Origin: Acidobacteriaceae bacterium
Lineage (GTDB): Bacteria; Acidobacteriota; Terriglobia; Terriglobales; Acidobacteriaceae
Assembly: GCA_030037545.1 (NCBI GenBank)
Contig: JASHRF010000025.1
Location: forward strand, 1-64,000
Direction: 5' to 3'
Length of the DNA stretch: 64,000 bases
Positions 8,034-17,861 of this stretch are shown here, piece by piece (positions within the stretch are counted from its first letter, which is position 1; every line of letters begins with the position of its first letter). A program made the position numbers and the translations under genes. The notes below the pieces were generated by a model. It saw nothing but the letters and a program-made list of their open reading frames with translations, searched no databases and had not been told where the DNA came from.

Positions 8034-8915
8034 CTACCGTTCCCACCGAATCTGGTTTCCCATCACCACTCCGCTGGCCACTGAGATCAGCGCTCCGGGA
8101 TGCGCCGGCATCTCCACCGCGGCGATGCCGCGCTTGATCGGCACGTCCACGGTCGACTGCGAATTTCCATAGGCCTCAGTGAAGGTGACGACGGTTCCGT
8201 CCGGCACCGCGTTGCCGCTGCAGTCGCGCACCGGCGCCGTCGCCAGTTTTACCTCGCTGCCCGCTGGGCTGGCCGTCATCTGCAGTCCGCATGGGTCACC
8301 CGGTACCTGTTCCACGACCCGCATGCTCGTCACTGAACCGATGCGCGCCACGAATTTATCGTTGCCCTGGTGGGCCGTCGAGTTCATCTCCGTCCACGCC
8401 GCGCCATTGCGCGTAATCACCGTGCGCGTCTGCTCGGGCTGCGCCGGGCTCGACAGTTCGAAATTCACCGGCTCTGGCGCGGTAATCAGGTTCTGGTACG
8501 CATCAAACACATACACCGCGCCAGTGATCCCGTCGCTTAACCCCACCGGAAGCCGCGAAGGCTTGGCCAGAAAACTTAGAGCGGCAGGCTGCGCCGCCGG
8601 TGTCACGGTGAGGGCTTGTGTCTCGCTGGGCCCATTGCCGGTAAGAATCACCAGGTATTGTCCGGCATTGTGCAGTGATCCCGCGCTAATGAACGCCGCG
8701 CCGCCCCCCTGCACATCGCGTTTGATCACCTGCCCGGGGCCTACGATGTACAGCGTGCCTGCGCCGCTTCCGCTGGTCTGAATTGAAAATGCGCTGCCGG
8801 CCGCGATCGAAGACGGCAGCGTTAGCCCGCTGCTCTGCGCCATGGCCGCCTGGCCGGCGGCAAGCGAAACCAAAACCATGGCCGCACAGCACATCATGGC
8901 GCTCAGCCCCGTCAC
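8034..8915 (-). CDS. Secreted protein with Ig-like/invasin-type beta domains
   Basis: 293 aa, GTG start overlapping the upstream stop as GTGA. The signal peptide ends AAGQAAMAQSSG. The rest is beta-rich, with repeated Ig-like strands: SGLTLPSSIAAGSAFSI at the N-terminus, a middle domain with VYVFDAYQNLITAPEPVNF (typical of bacterial Ig-like group 1 domains) and a last domain with DCSGNAVPDGTVVTFTE. One Cys pair may form a disulfide. A structural or adhesive role outside the cytoplasm is likely but unproven. Confidence 0.6.
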   Translation of the reverse strand: MTGLSAMMCCAAMVLVSLAAGQAAMAQSSGLTLPSSIAAGSAFSIQTSGSGAGTLYIVGPGQVIKRDVQGGGAAFISAGSLHNAGQYLVILTGNGPSETQALTVTPAAQPAALSFLAKPSRLPVGLSDGITGAVYVFDAYQNLITAPEPVNFELSSPAQPEQTRTVITRNGAAWTEMNSTAHQGNDKFVARIGSVTSMRVVEQVPGDPCGLQMTASPAGSEVKLATAPVRDCSGNAVPDGTVVTFTEAYGNSQSTVDVPIKRGIAAVEMPAHPGALISVASGVVMGNQIRWER

Positions 8916-10042
8916 TGCTCGCCTCTTTCACTGTACGTGGCCACCACAGTGCGCTCGCTCGAGATATCCCGCGCCAGATCCTCGGGAATGTGAATATCGA
9001 AAGCTTCCGGCGTCTGCGGCAGCAACGCGCGATCGAGATATTCGCCGGCGACCCACACCACCTGCCCGCTCTTGTCGTAGAACGTGCCCAGAACGTGAGC
9101 CACATTCACCACTTGCCCGCTCTGATTGATCACTTGCCCGGTCAGCGACGGGTCGGGCACCGGATTCAGGTGTTCATTGTCAATGGCAATCACCGGATCC
9201 GCCGACGCCGGCACCAGCGTGGAAAACGGCGTCATGCGGATGCTTTTTACGTCCGACAACTGCGCGTTGGGAAAAATGATGAAGAATGGCGTCACCTGCT
9301 TGGGCAGAAGAATGTGCGAAATCTTGTCGAAGCTTCCCGCGCTCGCGATGGGGTGTTGCTCCTTGTCGAGCAGCGTCGCGTTCACCGATACGTAGGCGGG
9401 CACAATATCCTCGTTGAGCAGCTCGCCCAGGATCACCACGCCTTCCGCGCGCTGCACCGGGTGCATGTCCACGATGCGCACATGCGGCGCTTCCACATTC
9501 TGCTCGCCCCAATCGTCGCCCGCGCCGGGATAGATCACGTCCCAGCGCAGGTAGTTCACCGGAATCACCTGCGGCGGAACGTCGGGCTTCTTCGCAACCG
9601 GCCAGTCGACGTCCCAGTGATCGCCGTCGCGTACCACGTGCAGGTCGCGCGTGCTGACGGATGTTCCCACCACCGTGGACCAATACAAAACCAGACGCAT
9701 CTCGGCGTCATTGGCGGTAGCATGCAGCGGTCGTACCTGGAAGTGATCGAGCGTGGCATAGGTGCGCAGGCTCAGGTAGTAGCCGGTCAGGTCGTTCTGG
9801 AAATTCTGTTCGGTGAATTCCGCCTTATTTGCGAGGCTGCCATACGCGCGGCCCCACTCGCGCATACCGATCTCCGCAGCCAGATCCCGCACCGCCAGCT
9901 CCGGCGTGGACGACGAAGGCACCAACCCCTGGCCGCCGGCGTAGGCCAGCGCCGTTGACGACGGGTCTAGGGTCCCAATCACGATCAGCGCCACTGTGAC
10001 GGCGCCCAGAATCACGGCCAGCAGGCGTCCGCTCTTGTTCAC
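8912..10042 (-). CDS. Secreted/anchored protein with NTF2-like N-terminal and FxLYD-like C-terminal region
   Basis: 376 aa, GTG start overlapping the previous stop (GTGA). An N-terminal hydrophobic segment (LLAVILGAVTVALIVIGTL) acts as signal anchor. The next part (residues about 45-160) resembles an NTF2-like fold. The C-terminal part, with LTGQVINQSGQVVNVAHV and GTFYDKSGQVVWV, resembles the FxLYD beta-sandwich found in bacterial surface proteins. The middle contains a second similar beta segment (VILGELLNEDIVPAYVSV). It sits between the GT-C-like membrane protein and the Ig-like protein in one operon, so these proteins may form an envelope complex. Function unknown. Confidence 0.6.
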   Translation of the reverse strand: MNKSGRLLAVILGAVTVALIVIGTLDPSSTALAYAGGQGLVPSSSTPELAVRDLAAEIGMREWGRAYGSLANKAEFTEQNFQNDLTGYYLSLRTYATLDHFQVRPLHATANDAEMRLVLYWSTVVGTSVSTRDLHVVRDGDHWDVDWPVAKKPDVPPQVIPVNYLRWDVIYPGAGDDWGEQNVEAPHVRIVDMHPVQRAEGVVILGELLNEDIVPAYVSVNATLLDKEQHPIASAGSFDKISHILLPKQVTPFFIIFPNAQLSDVKSIRMTPFSTLVPASADPVIAIDNEHLNPVPDPSLTGQVINQSGQVVNVAHVLGTFYDKSGQVVWVAGEYLDRALLPQTPEAFDIHIPEDLARDISSERTVVATYSERGEQ

Positions 10043-11832
10043 GAGACCATCCTCCCGGGCACCAGATTCTCATCCACCGGATACTCCTGCGCAGCTTCCT
10101 GGCGCTTCTTTTCCGGAATCAGTAACACCAGAATGGCCAGAATGCTGCTTCCGAACGGGCAAATTCCCCACATGATTCCCTGCCAGCGCGGCGGTATCTG
10201 CGGAGCATTCAGGGGTGTAGCCGGCGGCACGCCGTCCTTGCTCCACACTGCCACTGTGTTGTCGTCCAGGCTGTCCACCTGGCGCCATCCGGCAAATGCC
10301 AGCAGCGGATTGTAAGAAGGATCGTGCACGAACACCCACTTCAATCCGTAATGGTCGGCATCCGTGAGCATGGCGCGCAATGCGTCGAGCCCGGGCTTAT
10401 TAAAGAACTTGGAATTGGTCAGCGCTCCGCCGCCATAGCGCGTCAGTTCCGGCAACATGCGCCCCGAATTCCACTCTCCGTCTACGCTGTCCGCGTCCGT
10501 CAGCCGGGCCAAATGCGAAATCTGGTTTCCAAATCCCAGCGTCACGTACCGGTACTGATCGTGGCCGTCGCGGTTCAGCCATGCCGCCACCGATTTCACG
10601 TCGAGGCCCTCCGCTCCGCCTTCCGGGGACAAGTACGTTGACCAGGCCACTGCGAATCCGCAGGTAAACGCCGCAGCTACGCTCAACCCCACGATCGCGC
10701 GAGTGCGATAGCGCGCCACCAGTTCCGAAGCCAGCAGCCCGATGAATGGCAATGCCAGCAGCGCGGCCCAGTAGCTGAAGCGCTCCATGGTGAGCACTTC
10801 GAAGGCGCGTCCCAGCAGGATGGGACCCACCGGTGTGGTGCCGCCCAGTCCGAGAAGAAACGCTACCCAGAAGCCAAATAGCAAAGGCCGTAACCGCGGC
10901 GTGGTCGATCCGCGCCAGAAGATGAATGGCAGCGCCAGAATCATGGCGCCGTAGGGAACGATGAAGTAATTCAGGCCCCACTGGGGGCTGAGGATGTAGT
11001 TGGCGCGGCTGGGGTGTGGAATGGGCGTCTGGGTGACTGGGTAATGAATCAGCGCAATCCAGAAGGGCAGCAGCGCCACCGCAATCGCCGCTGCCGTGAC
11101 CACCGTGATCGCCAACGCTCGAGCCACAAACGCCGGCGGAGCCACTCGTTCGCCCTCGCTGCGATCAAAGTACGCCAGCGCCAGCACCGGCAGCGCGAAG
11201 AAGAACGACCCGAACAGCAGCGTCGCGTGGTGAGCCGTGGCGGCGGCGGTAAACAGCACGGCGGCCTTGAGAAACGAGCGCCCTTTCCCGTGCCGCACCC
11301 ACTCATACAGGAACGGAAGCGCATTGAGATAAATGGGAGCGGCACAAGTCGTTCCTAACTGACCGGCGGAGTAAACCAGAAAACTCTCTGCGCCCACAAA
11401 AACCGTGGCCAGGGCCGCGTAGGATGCCGCTCGCGGGCTCACCCACAGCTTGGCAAACCGGTAAACGCCCACGACAAGCAGCAGAATGGCCGCGAACTGC
11501 ACCGCCATGTACGCCATCTCCAAACCGAAAATCGGCGACAGTGCGGCCACCCATTGCTGGGGAAGAGGCGGATACGTGGTTTGCGAAAATCCTGCATACC
11601 ACTTGGGGTTCCACGGGTCGAACCAGTGGTGCAGGTAATGCGAGGCAAAGAAAATATGAAAATTGGTGTCGTACGACTTCAAAGGCAGCTTCATCAGCAT
11701 CAGCGGCAGATTGACCGCCGTAGCCAGAAGCAAACTGAGGCTGATCGGTATGGGCCTTTGCGACGCTTCGATCGACTCCGTTTTCTGCACAATCGCCTCT
11801 CTACGCAGGATGGAAAGCTCAGATTCGCTCAA
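10039..11832 (-). CDS. Polytopic membrane protein, GT-C / PTPS-related glycosyltransferase-like
   Basis: 597 aa with about ten hydrophobic helices in residues 30-400, then a soluble periplasmic-type region and a last helix near 555-575. A first-loop motif SYDTNFHIFFASHY followed by WNPKWYAGFSQTTYPPLP matches the pattern of GT-C-type enzymes and the 6-pyruvoyl-tetrahydropterin-synthase-related membrane family, in which an acidic residue in the first loop is catalytic. A lipid-linked sugar donor is therefore possible, but no substrate can be named. The assigned start is TTG; no ATG fits better. It is the first gene of a four-gene coupled operon and is divergent from the TPR/barrel gene. Confidence 0.65.
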   Translation of the reverse strand: MSESELSILRREAIVQKTESIEASQRPIPISLSLLLATAVNLPLMLMKLPLKSYDTNFHIFFASHYLHHWFDPWNPKWYAGFSQTTYPPLPQQWVAALSPIFGLEMAYMAVQFAAILLLVVGVYRFAKLWVSPRAASYAALATVFVGAESFLVYSAGQLGTTCAAPIYLNALPFLYEWVRHGKGRSFLKAAVLFTAAATAHHATLLFGSFFFALPVLALAYFDRSEGERVAPPAFVARALAITVVTAAAIAVALLPFWIALIHYPVTQTPIPHPSRANYILSPQWGLNYFIVPYGAMILALPFIFWRGSTTPRLRPLLFGFWVAFLLGLGGTTPVGPILLGRAFEVLTMERFSYWAALLALPFIGLLASELVARYRTRAIVGLSVAAAFTCGFAVAWSTYLSPEGGAEGLDVKSVAAWLNRDGHDQYRYVTLGFGNQISHLARLTDADSVDGEWNSGRMLPELTRYGGGALTNSKFFNKPGLDALRAMLTDADHYGLKWVFVHDPSYNPLLAFAGWRQVDSLDDNTVAVWSKDGVPPATPLNAPQIPPRWQGIMWGICPFGSSILAILVLLIPEKKRQEAAQEYPVDENLVPGRMVS

Positions 11833-12086
11833 ATGGGGATCGCTCTTGCAGCGCCGGTCGTCCTTCAGTCACTGCGGGGATGAGAAGTATGTGAAAATTC
11901 CGTACCCTTGCTTCGATTAGGAAATAGGCCGTTGCGGTTGCTTTTCTCGCCGTCTGCGTAGGGCGCAAGTTGGCTGCATATGGTCACTTCGCTGCTGCCT
12001 CACCGCTTGCGGGCCGTTCAGAGCCAACATTCGGTCAGCAGTTGGAATCCAACTCATCAACGTGAAGTCGCGGTTGGTGACCCGTT
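11833..12086. other. Divergent intergenic region, no clear sites
   Basis: 254 bp between the divergent GT-C-like and TPR/barrel genes. It must hold promoters for both, but no confident -35/-10 pair or palindrome was recognised. GGTGA lies 6 nt before the TTG start of the TPR gene. Confidence 0.4.
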
Positions 12087-15000
12087 TTGACCGTTAGTCC
12101 TAGATTCCTGACAACTACACTTCTTCTCGTCTCGGTGGGACTCGCCTGCGCCGCCCATGCGCAGGTTTACCAGCTCGGGCAGGACACGAATGCGCAAAGT
12201 GCCCAGGCCAAGCCCTCCAAAAAGTCATCCGCGTCCGCCCAGGAAGATCAGTCTCTGGGCTGGGGCTCGAACATCCAGAACGCGCGCCTGGCCCGCGCTG
12301 CGCAATTGGCCATTCTCCACGGCGACAAGGCCCAGGCCGTGGACTACGCGCAACGGGCCGCGCAATCTGCGCCTAACGACCCGCAACTGTGGTTCCTGCT
12401 TGGTTATGCGGCGCGCCTCGACCAGCGTTACCAGCTCTCGCTCGACGCCTACAATCACGGTTTGCGCATTGCTCCCGGCTCACTCGAGGGCCAGTCCGGC
12501 GTGGCGCAGGACTATAGCCTGATGGGCCGCACCAACGAAGCCGAGCAACTCCTTGCCAAGGTCATCGCCGCCGATCCGCAGCGCCGCAACGACGTCCAGT
12601 TAATGGGCGAGATCTATTTGCGCACCCGCGAATACAAAGACGCCATCGACTGGCTGACCAAGGCGGAACACCTGCGCCCCGATGCGCGTTCCGAGCTGCT
12701 GCTGGCAATTTCCTACCAGCATCTGAACCAGATGGACAAGGCCAGCCAGTATCTTGAGATGGCCAAACATCGCGCTCCCAACAATCCCGACGTGCAGCGC
12801 TCGCTGGCCGGCTACTACCGAGAAGTAGGCAACTACCCGGATGCCATTGCCGCGCTGAAATCCATTCGCAACCCCAATCCCGACGTGATCGGGGAGCTGG
12901 CCTACACCTATCAGCTCGATGGTAAGCTCAACGAAGCCGCGCAGTTCTATTCCCAGGCGGCCAACGAATTGGTCAAGGAGCTGGGTCCGCAGCTCTCCGC
13001 CGCGCAGGCGGAGGTTGCCGCGGGCTCCATTCCCGACGCGGAATTCTTTTTGAAGCGCGCCCAGGGCATCGACGCAGATGCCTATCGGCTACATGCCATT
13101 CGCGGCCAGATCGCGCAGTTAGAAGATCGAAACGAAGACGCGGCGAAGGAGTACCAGACAGCCATTGCGCACCTTCCCGCCAATCCTGCCGAAGGCCCTC
13201 TCTACGGTATTCAGTTACACATGGACCTGGTCGCGCTCGATCGCGCGCTTGGCGACGATAGCGGTGCGCAGCAGCAGCTCGAAATTGCGCAGAATGCGAT
13301 CAAGAACGTCGACGGGGCGGGACCGGACCGCGAGCAGTATCTGCGCCTGCGCGCTCTCATCAAGCTTAATGCCGGCGACGCCGATGGCGCTCTGGCCGAC
13401 ATCAAGGCAGCAATCGCCGATAACCCCTCCGATCGCAATAACCTTCAGCTCAACGGCGATATTCTCATGAAGCTGAGCCGGACCGAAGATGCTATCGCCG
13501 TGTACAAAACGATCCTGAAGCAGGACGCCAACAACCGCTTCGCGCTTACTTCCCTGGGTTACGCCGAACGCGACGCGGGACGCGATCAGGAAGCGGAGAA
13601 ATACTTTGAGCGCCTCGCGCAGGTTGACCCAAAGCTCTATGTGCCCTATCTGGCCCTCGGCGATCTCTACACCGCGCGCAAGCAATACGCCAAGGCTCAG
13701 GCCGCGTACAGCAAGGGCCGGGAACGTGCGCCGCATAATGCGCTCCTTGTGGCCGGAGGCATAAACGCGGCTGTCGAAGCCCACGACCTGAAGCTCGCTG
13801 CGGTATGGATGGCGCGTGTCGAGCCGGACATGAACCGCGAGCCGCAGGTGCTGCGCGAGGAGGAGCGTTACTTCAGCTTCAAAGGCGATTACCGGCAATC
13901 CGCCAATATCGGCGAGCAGGCCATCAAGGTTCTGCCCCGCGACCGTGACGTGGTGGTCTATCTCGGATACGACTATCTCTTTCTTCAGAAATACGACGAC
14001 TTGCTGGCCTTGACTTCAAGATACATGAACGCCCTGCCCAAAGAGCCGGACATTCCGTTGCTGGCCGGCTACGTGTATAAGCACAATGGGCGAAACGAAC
14101 AAGCCGAGCAGGCCTTCAGTGAAGCCATCAAGCGCGATCCAGATAATGTCACAACCGCATACGTCAATCGCGGTTACGTGCTCAACGACCTTCACGAACC
14201 GGAGAGCGCGGCAGCGGATTTCGAAACTGCCATCAAAATGGAGCCCAAAGATGGCCAGGCGCATCTCGGCCTCGCCTACTCCAGCCTCGATCTGCACAAG
14301 GATTCCCGGGCCCTGCACGAGGCATCGGCCGCCGAAAAAAGCATGGGCGATATCCGCGACGTGCACGTGATTCGCGCCACGGCTTACGGCAACGAGGGCC
14401 TGGAGGCCAAAGCGGCCACCGAGTATCGCGCCGCGCTCAAGTTCACGCCCGACGACGGAAAGCTTCGCCTGGGTCTGGGAAATGCGCTGCTCTCCTTGCG
14501 GCGCTATCATGCCGCCATTGACGAACTCGACTTGGCGGCGCAATACGCGCCGGACGATCCCGGGCCCTACGCGCTGTTGGCGCGTTGTTACGCCCGTCTG
14601 CAGGACCGCGCTCAGACCCTTCGCTTCGCCGAGCTTGCCGAAACGCATGCGCAATCCCTATCCGGACCGGAACAGAGCCTGGTCTTCGTGGATACCGGAG
14701 AGGCATTTAGCGAGTTGGGCGACCAGAGCGCCGCCATGGACCGTTTCCGCAAGGCGCTCGACGTTAAGGGCAGCGATCGCGTGGGCGTGCGCCTGGCCAT
14801 CGCGCAGCTCATGGCGCAGCAGGGTCGCCCCGACGACGCCGAGCGGCAGATTGCGTTGGCATTAATGGAGGCCGAGGCCGGCGACACCGCCCCGCCTAAT
14901 GGAATGCAGTACGTTGCCGCGGCCGACGTCTTCCGCACCTTGCACGACTACCAGCTATCGCAGAACTATCTGGAGCGCGCCAAAAACGCCGGCGCGCCCG

Positions 15001-16343
15001 ACGCCGACGTGCGCATCGGCATGGCCAATAACTATCTTGCTCTGGGCGACACCGGGCGGGCGCAGGCCGAACTCGCCGCGGTGTCAGCTACCGCCGACGG
15101 CGACCCGAGTTACCAGTTCCTTATAGCCGAGGCAAATGTTTATCGCCAGGAACACGAAAACCCCCAGGCTTTGACATCGTTTGCTCAAGCGACCAACGCC
15201 GCGGGAGACGACCAGGCCGCCGAGCAGGATTTGCTCGAGACTGGCGCCGACGAAGGCCTGCGCATTAATCCAAACGTGAGCCTGCTTTCCGACTACTCCG
15301 TCGAGCCTATCTACGAAGATACAACCGTCTATGTTCTCGACTCCAAGCTCGATGCCTCGTTCGCGGTGCCCAGTTACGATACCGCCCTGCTTCCGCCGCC
15401 GCGTTCTTCCATCCAGAATCAATGGACTGACGCGTTCCATCTTCATCTGCCTTATCTGCCCACGCCCACCGGCTTCTTCCAGATTCGCAACGCCCGCGGC
15501 CTCATCTCCGCCCCCAGCTCCTACTGCGGACCCGGCTCGACCTCTGCGAGCATCTGCACGCTTATCGTCAATCGCGATACCACGGACTACAACCTGAACT
15601 TCGGCTTGAATCCAACCCTGCATATGGGGCGTAATATGCTGGCCTTCAACGGCGGCATTCAGGGAACCATCCGGCGCGACGCGTTGCAGCCGGTGCAAAT
15701 GAACCAGAACCTGCTTCGCCTCTTCCTCTATGGATCCACGAATTCGCTCCTCAATGCCGTTTCCGTAAGCGGTTACGTCATCCGCGAAAGCGGCCCATTC
15801 ACCGAGAGCAATCTGCACTCTCGTGCTTTGACCGGCGAGCTCGACTTTCGCATCGGAACACCGTGGGGAAAAACCGCTCTGATTACCGGTTGGGGCGCCA
15901 GCGATGACCTCTTCACGCCGCGAACGTACCAGGCTTATTTCACATCCTCTTATCTTGGCTTCGATCATCGCTTTTCAGAGCACGTCGACCTCCGCGCGCT
16001 CGCCGAAGACGTGCGCGCTTGGCGCATCGTAGGGCAGAATTCAGCTATTGCCCAGGACCTGCGCCCCGCGGCCACCTTCGAATTCTCACCCAAACGGAAC
16101 TGGGATGTGTTAATTAACAGCGCCTATTCCAATACCCGGGGCTTTCACGTTTACGACGCCGTTCAAAATGGAGCCTCGGTCTCTTACTCCCTTCCCTTCC
16201 GTCGCAGGTTCAGCGATGAATCGGGGCCCCTTACCCTCGCCTATCCTATTCGATTTTCAGGGGGTGTGCAGGATGAGACCTTCTACAATTTCGCTGGCGG
16301 GCAACAGCAGCTACGGCCTTACATCGAAATAAGTATCTTTTGA
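12087..16343 (+). CDS. Large TPR protein with C-terminal outer-membrane beta-barrel (BcsC-like architecture)
   Basis: 1418 aa, TTG start with GGTGA upstream. A signal peptide (TTLLLVSVGLACAAHAQ) is followed by a very long array of tetratricopeptide repeats (residues about 70-1040, many with the W/L-G-Y-A-P pattern such as LWFLLGYAARLDQRYQLSL). From about 1060 to the end the sequence becomes beta-rich with alternating aromatic residues and ends in EISIF, a terminal Phe as in outer-membrane barrels. This is the layout of BcsC/PgaA-type polysaccharide export proteins. The adjacent GT4 gene 18 bp downstream supports a role in exopolysaccharide secretion. Exact polymer unknown. Confidence 0.75.
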   Translation: MTVSPRFLTTTLLLVSVGLACAAHAQVYQLGQDTNAQSAQAKPSKKSSASAQEDQSLGWGSNIQNARLARAAQLAILHGDKAQAVDYAQRAAQSAPNDPQLWFLLGYAARLDQRYQLSLDAYNHGLRIAPGSLEGQSGVAQDYSLMGRTNEAEQLLAKVIAADPQRRNDVQLMGEIYLRTREYKDAIDWLTKAEHLRPDARSELLLAISYQHLNQMDKASQYLEMAKHRAPNNPDVQRSLAGYYREVGNYPDAIAALKSIRNPNPDVIGELAYTYQLDGKLNEAAQFYSQAANELVKELGPQLSAAQAEVAAGSIPDAEFFLKRAQGIDADAYRLHAIRGQIAQLEDRNEDAAKEYQTAIAHLPANPAEGPLYGIQLHMDLVALDRALGDDSGAQQQLEIAQNAIKNVDGAGPDREQYLRLRALIKLNAGDADGALADIKAAIADNPSDRNNLQLNGDILMKLSRTEDAIAVYKTILKQDANNRFALTSLGYAERDAGRDQEAEKYFERLAQVDPKLYVPYLALGDLYTARKQYAKAQAAYSKGRERAPHNALLVAGGINAAVEAHDLKLAAVWMARVEPDMNREPQVLREEERYFSFKGDYRQSANIGEQAIKVLPRDRDVVVYLGYDYLFLQKYDDLLALTSRYMNALPKEPDIPLLAGYVYKHNGRNEQAEQAFSEAIKRDPDNVTTAYVNRGYVLNDLHEPESAAADFETAIKMEPKDGQAHLGLAYSSLDLHKDSRALHEASAAEKSMGDIRDVHVIRATAYGNEGLEAKAATEYRAALKFTPDDGKLRLGLGNALLSLRRYHAAIDELDLAAQYAPDDPGPYALLARCYARLQDRAQTLRFAELAETHAQSLSGPEQSLVFVDTGEAFSELGDQSAAMDRFRKALDVKGSDRVGVRLAIAQLMAQQGRPDDAERQIALALMEAEAGDTAPPNGMQYVAAADVFRTLHDYQLSQNYLERAKNAGAPDADVRIGMANNYLALGDTGRAQAELAAVSATADGDPSYQFLIAEANVYRQEHENPQALTSFAQATNAAGDDQAAEQDLLETGADEGLRINPNVSLLSDYSVEPIYEDTTVYVLDSKLDASFAVPSYDTALLPPPRSSIQNQWTDAFHLHLPYLPTPTGFFQIRNARGLISAPSSYCGPGSTSASICTLIVNRDTTDYNLNFGLNPTLHMGRNMLAFNGGIQGTIRRDALQPVQMNQNLLRLFLYGSTNSLLNAVSVSGYVIRESGPFTESNLHSRALTGELDFRIGTPWGKTALITGWGASDDLFTPRTYQAYFTSSYLGFDHRFSEHVDLRALAEDVRAWRIVGQNSAIAQDLRPAATFEFSPKRNWDVLINSAYSNTRGFHVYDAVQNGASVSYSLPFRRRFSDESGPLTLAYPIRFSGGVQDETFYNFAGGQQQLRPYIEISIF

Positions 16344-16361
16344 ACGCGGCGAGCGAGGCCA

Positions 16362-17789
16362 ATGAGAATCTGCTTAGTTGCAACCTTCCCACCCAGCGGA
16401 CGCCAGTTAAACGAGTATGCATTCCACATCGCCCGCGAGCTGCGCAACTGCCCGGACATCGAGCTCTATATCCTCGCCGACCAGTTGAGAGCCTACGAGT
16501 TCGCCACCGACCAGCACGGAAACCCCATTCGCGCCGATCAGCAACCGGAACTGCCCGGGTTCAATGTAATTCGCTGCTGGGAATTTGGCAGCGTGAGCAC
16601 TCCCCTTCGCTTGCTGAGGACCATTCAAAAGCTCAAGCCCGATGTGGTCTGGTATAACCTCGTCTTCTCAAGCTTCGCCACGCCCGAAAATCCGATAGCG
16701 GCATTTGCCGGCCTCTCTGCGCCGGCGCTCACTCGCGCCGCCGGCTTCTACACCCACATCACGCTTCACCACATCATTGAGCACGTCGACTTTGCCGCGG
16801 CGGGCATTCGCCGCGAACGCCTGTTTCGCATCGGCACCGAGCTCGCCACGCGCGCCTTGTTGCGGGCCAATTCCGTCTCCGTCCTGCTCCCTCACTATCA
16901 CCGCACGCTGCTTACCAAGTACCGCGCCCAAAATGTGCTCCTGGGCACGCATGGCACTTTCGCGACCATCCCAAACCCTCCCGATTTCTCCAGGCGCGGC
17001 AATCCCGGCCAGCGCATTCTCGCCATCGGTCATTGGGGAACTTACAAGCGCCTCGAAACATTGATGAAGGCCTTTCCGCTGGTGCTTGCCAAGGCCCCGC
17101 ATGCGCGCCTGGTGATTGCCGGCGCCAATCATCATACCCGTGCCGGCTACTGGGAATCCGTGCGTGCGGCGCAACCCTCCCATCTTCCTATCGAGTTTCG
17201 CGGCTATGTTCCTGAGGAAGAGATTCCCGACCTGTATCGCACCGCCTCCGTGGTCGTCATGCCCTATGACTCGGCAACCGGCTCCAGCGGTCCTGCGCAC
17301 CAGGCCTGTGAATACGGAGTTCCCATTGTGTGCGCCGATATTCCGGATTTCCGCGAGATGGCGGCCGAAGAAGATATGGCCATCCTCTTTCATAAAGTCG
17401 GCGATGCTCAGGATCTTGCCCAACAGCTTAGCTCCATCCTGCAATCGCCCCAACTCGAGCGCAGCATGGCGGAACACAACTTTGCAGCCGGCGTGGAAAT
17501 GACTTTGGGCAATGTGGTCAGCAAATATCTCCGCTGGTTTGAGTTGCAGCGCTGCAAGAAAGCAATTCAAACTTCGCGTGACCATGCTGCCGCAATCGCA
17601 TTTGCCGGAGGTAACGGCGCACCCGGAATAGCGCTCCCGCCCTGGAGCATTTCCGAGCCGCTTTTTCTTGGTTCTGCGCAAGATCAGGTCGCGCCGGTTA
17701 TCAGAGTTTCGCCTGAGTTTGCCGCGCTCGATGACTTCTCCGACCCATTGACCCTTCAACCGCCCGAGACTTCCGAAACTGCGGATTAG
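16362..17789 (+). CDS. Family 4 glycosyltransferase
   Basis: 475 aa with GT-B fold features. The N-terminal acceptor domain begins MRICLVATFPPSGRQLNEYA. The C-terminal nucleotide-sugar domain has ILAIGHWGTYKRLETLMKAF, IEFRGYVPEEEIPDLY and the EX7E-like region VVMPYDSATGSSGPAHQACE. About 70 extra residues at the C-terminus are not part of the core fold. The substrate is unknown. It lies 18 bp behind the TPR/barrel gene on the same strand, so synthesis and export of a glycan may be coupled. Confidence 0.8.
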   Translation: MRICLVATFPPSGRQLNEYAFHIARELRNCPDIELYILADQLRAYEFATDQHGNPIRADQQPELPGFNVIRCWEFGSVSTPLRLLRTIQKLKPDVVWYNLVFSSFATPENPIAAFAGLSAPALTRAAGFYTHITLHHIIEHVDFAAAGIRRERLFRIGTELATRALLRANSVSVLLPHYHRTLLTKYRAQNVLLGTHGTFATIPNPPDFSRRGNPGQRILAIGHWGTYKRLETLMKAFPLVLAKAPHARLVIAGANHHTRAGYWESVRAAQPSHLPIEFRGYVPEEEIPDLYRTASVVVMPYDSATGSSGPAHQACEYGVPIVCADIPDFREMAAEEDMAILFHKVGDAQDLAQQLSSILQSPQLERSMAEHNFAAGVEMTLGNVVSKYLRWFELQRCKKAIQTSRDHAAAIAFAGGNGAPGIALPPWSISEPLFLGSAQDQVAPVIRVSPEFAALDDFSDPLTLQPPETSETAD

Positions 17790-17861
17790 CGCTTGGCGTC
17801 TTATTGAAACCACTCGAAAGTGATGGCGCCACTTAAGCCATGCGGATGCATCCACTTCTTC

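Noticed and set aside
8783..9958. 391-aa plus-strand open frame over the secreted-protein operon
   Set aside because: Same reason: no motif, biased composition, and the minus-strand genes have signal peptides and coupled starts.
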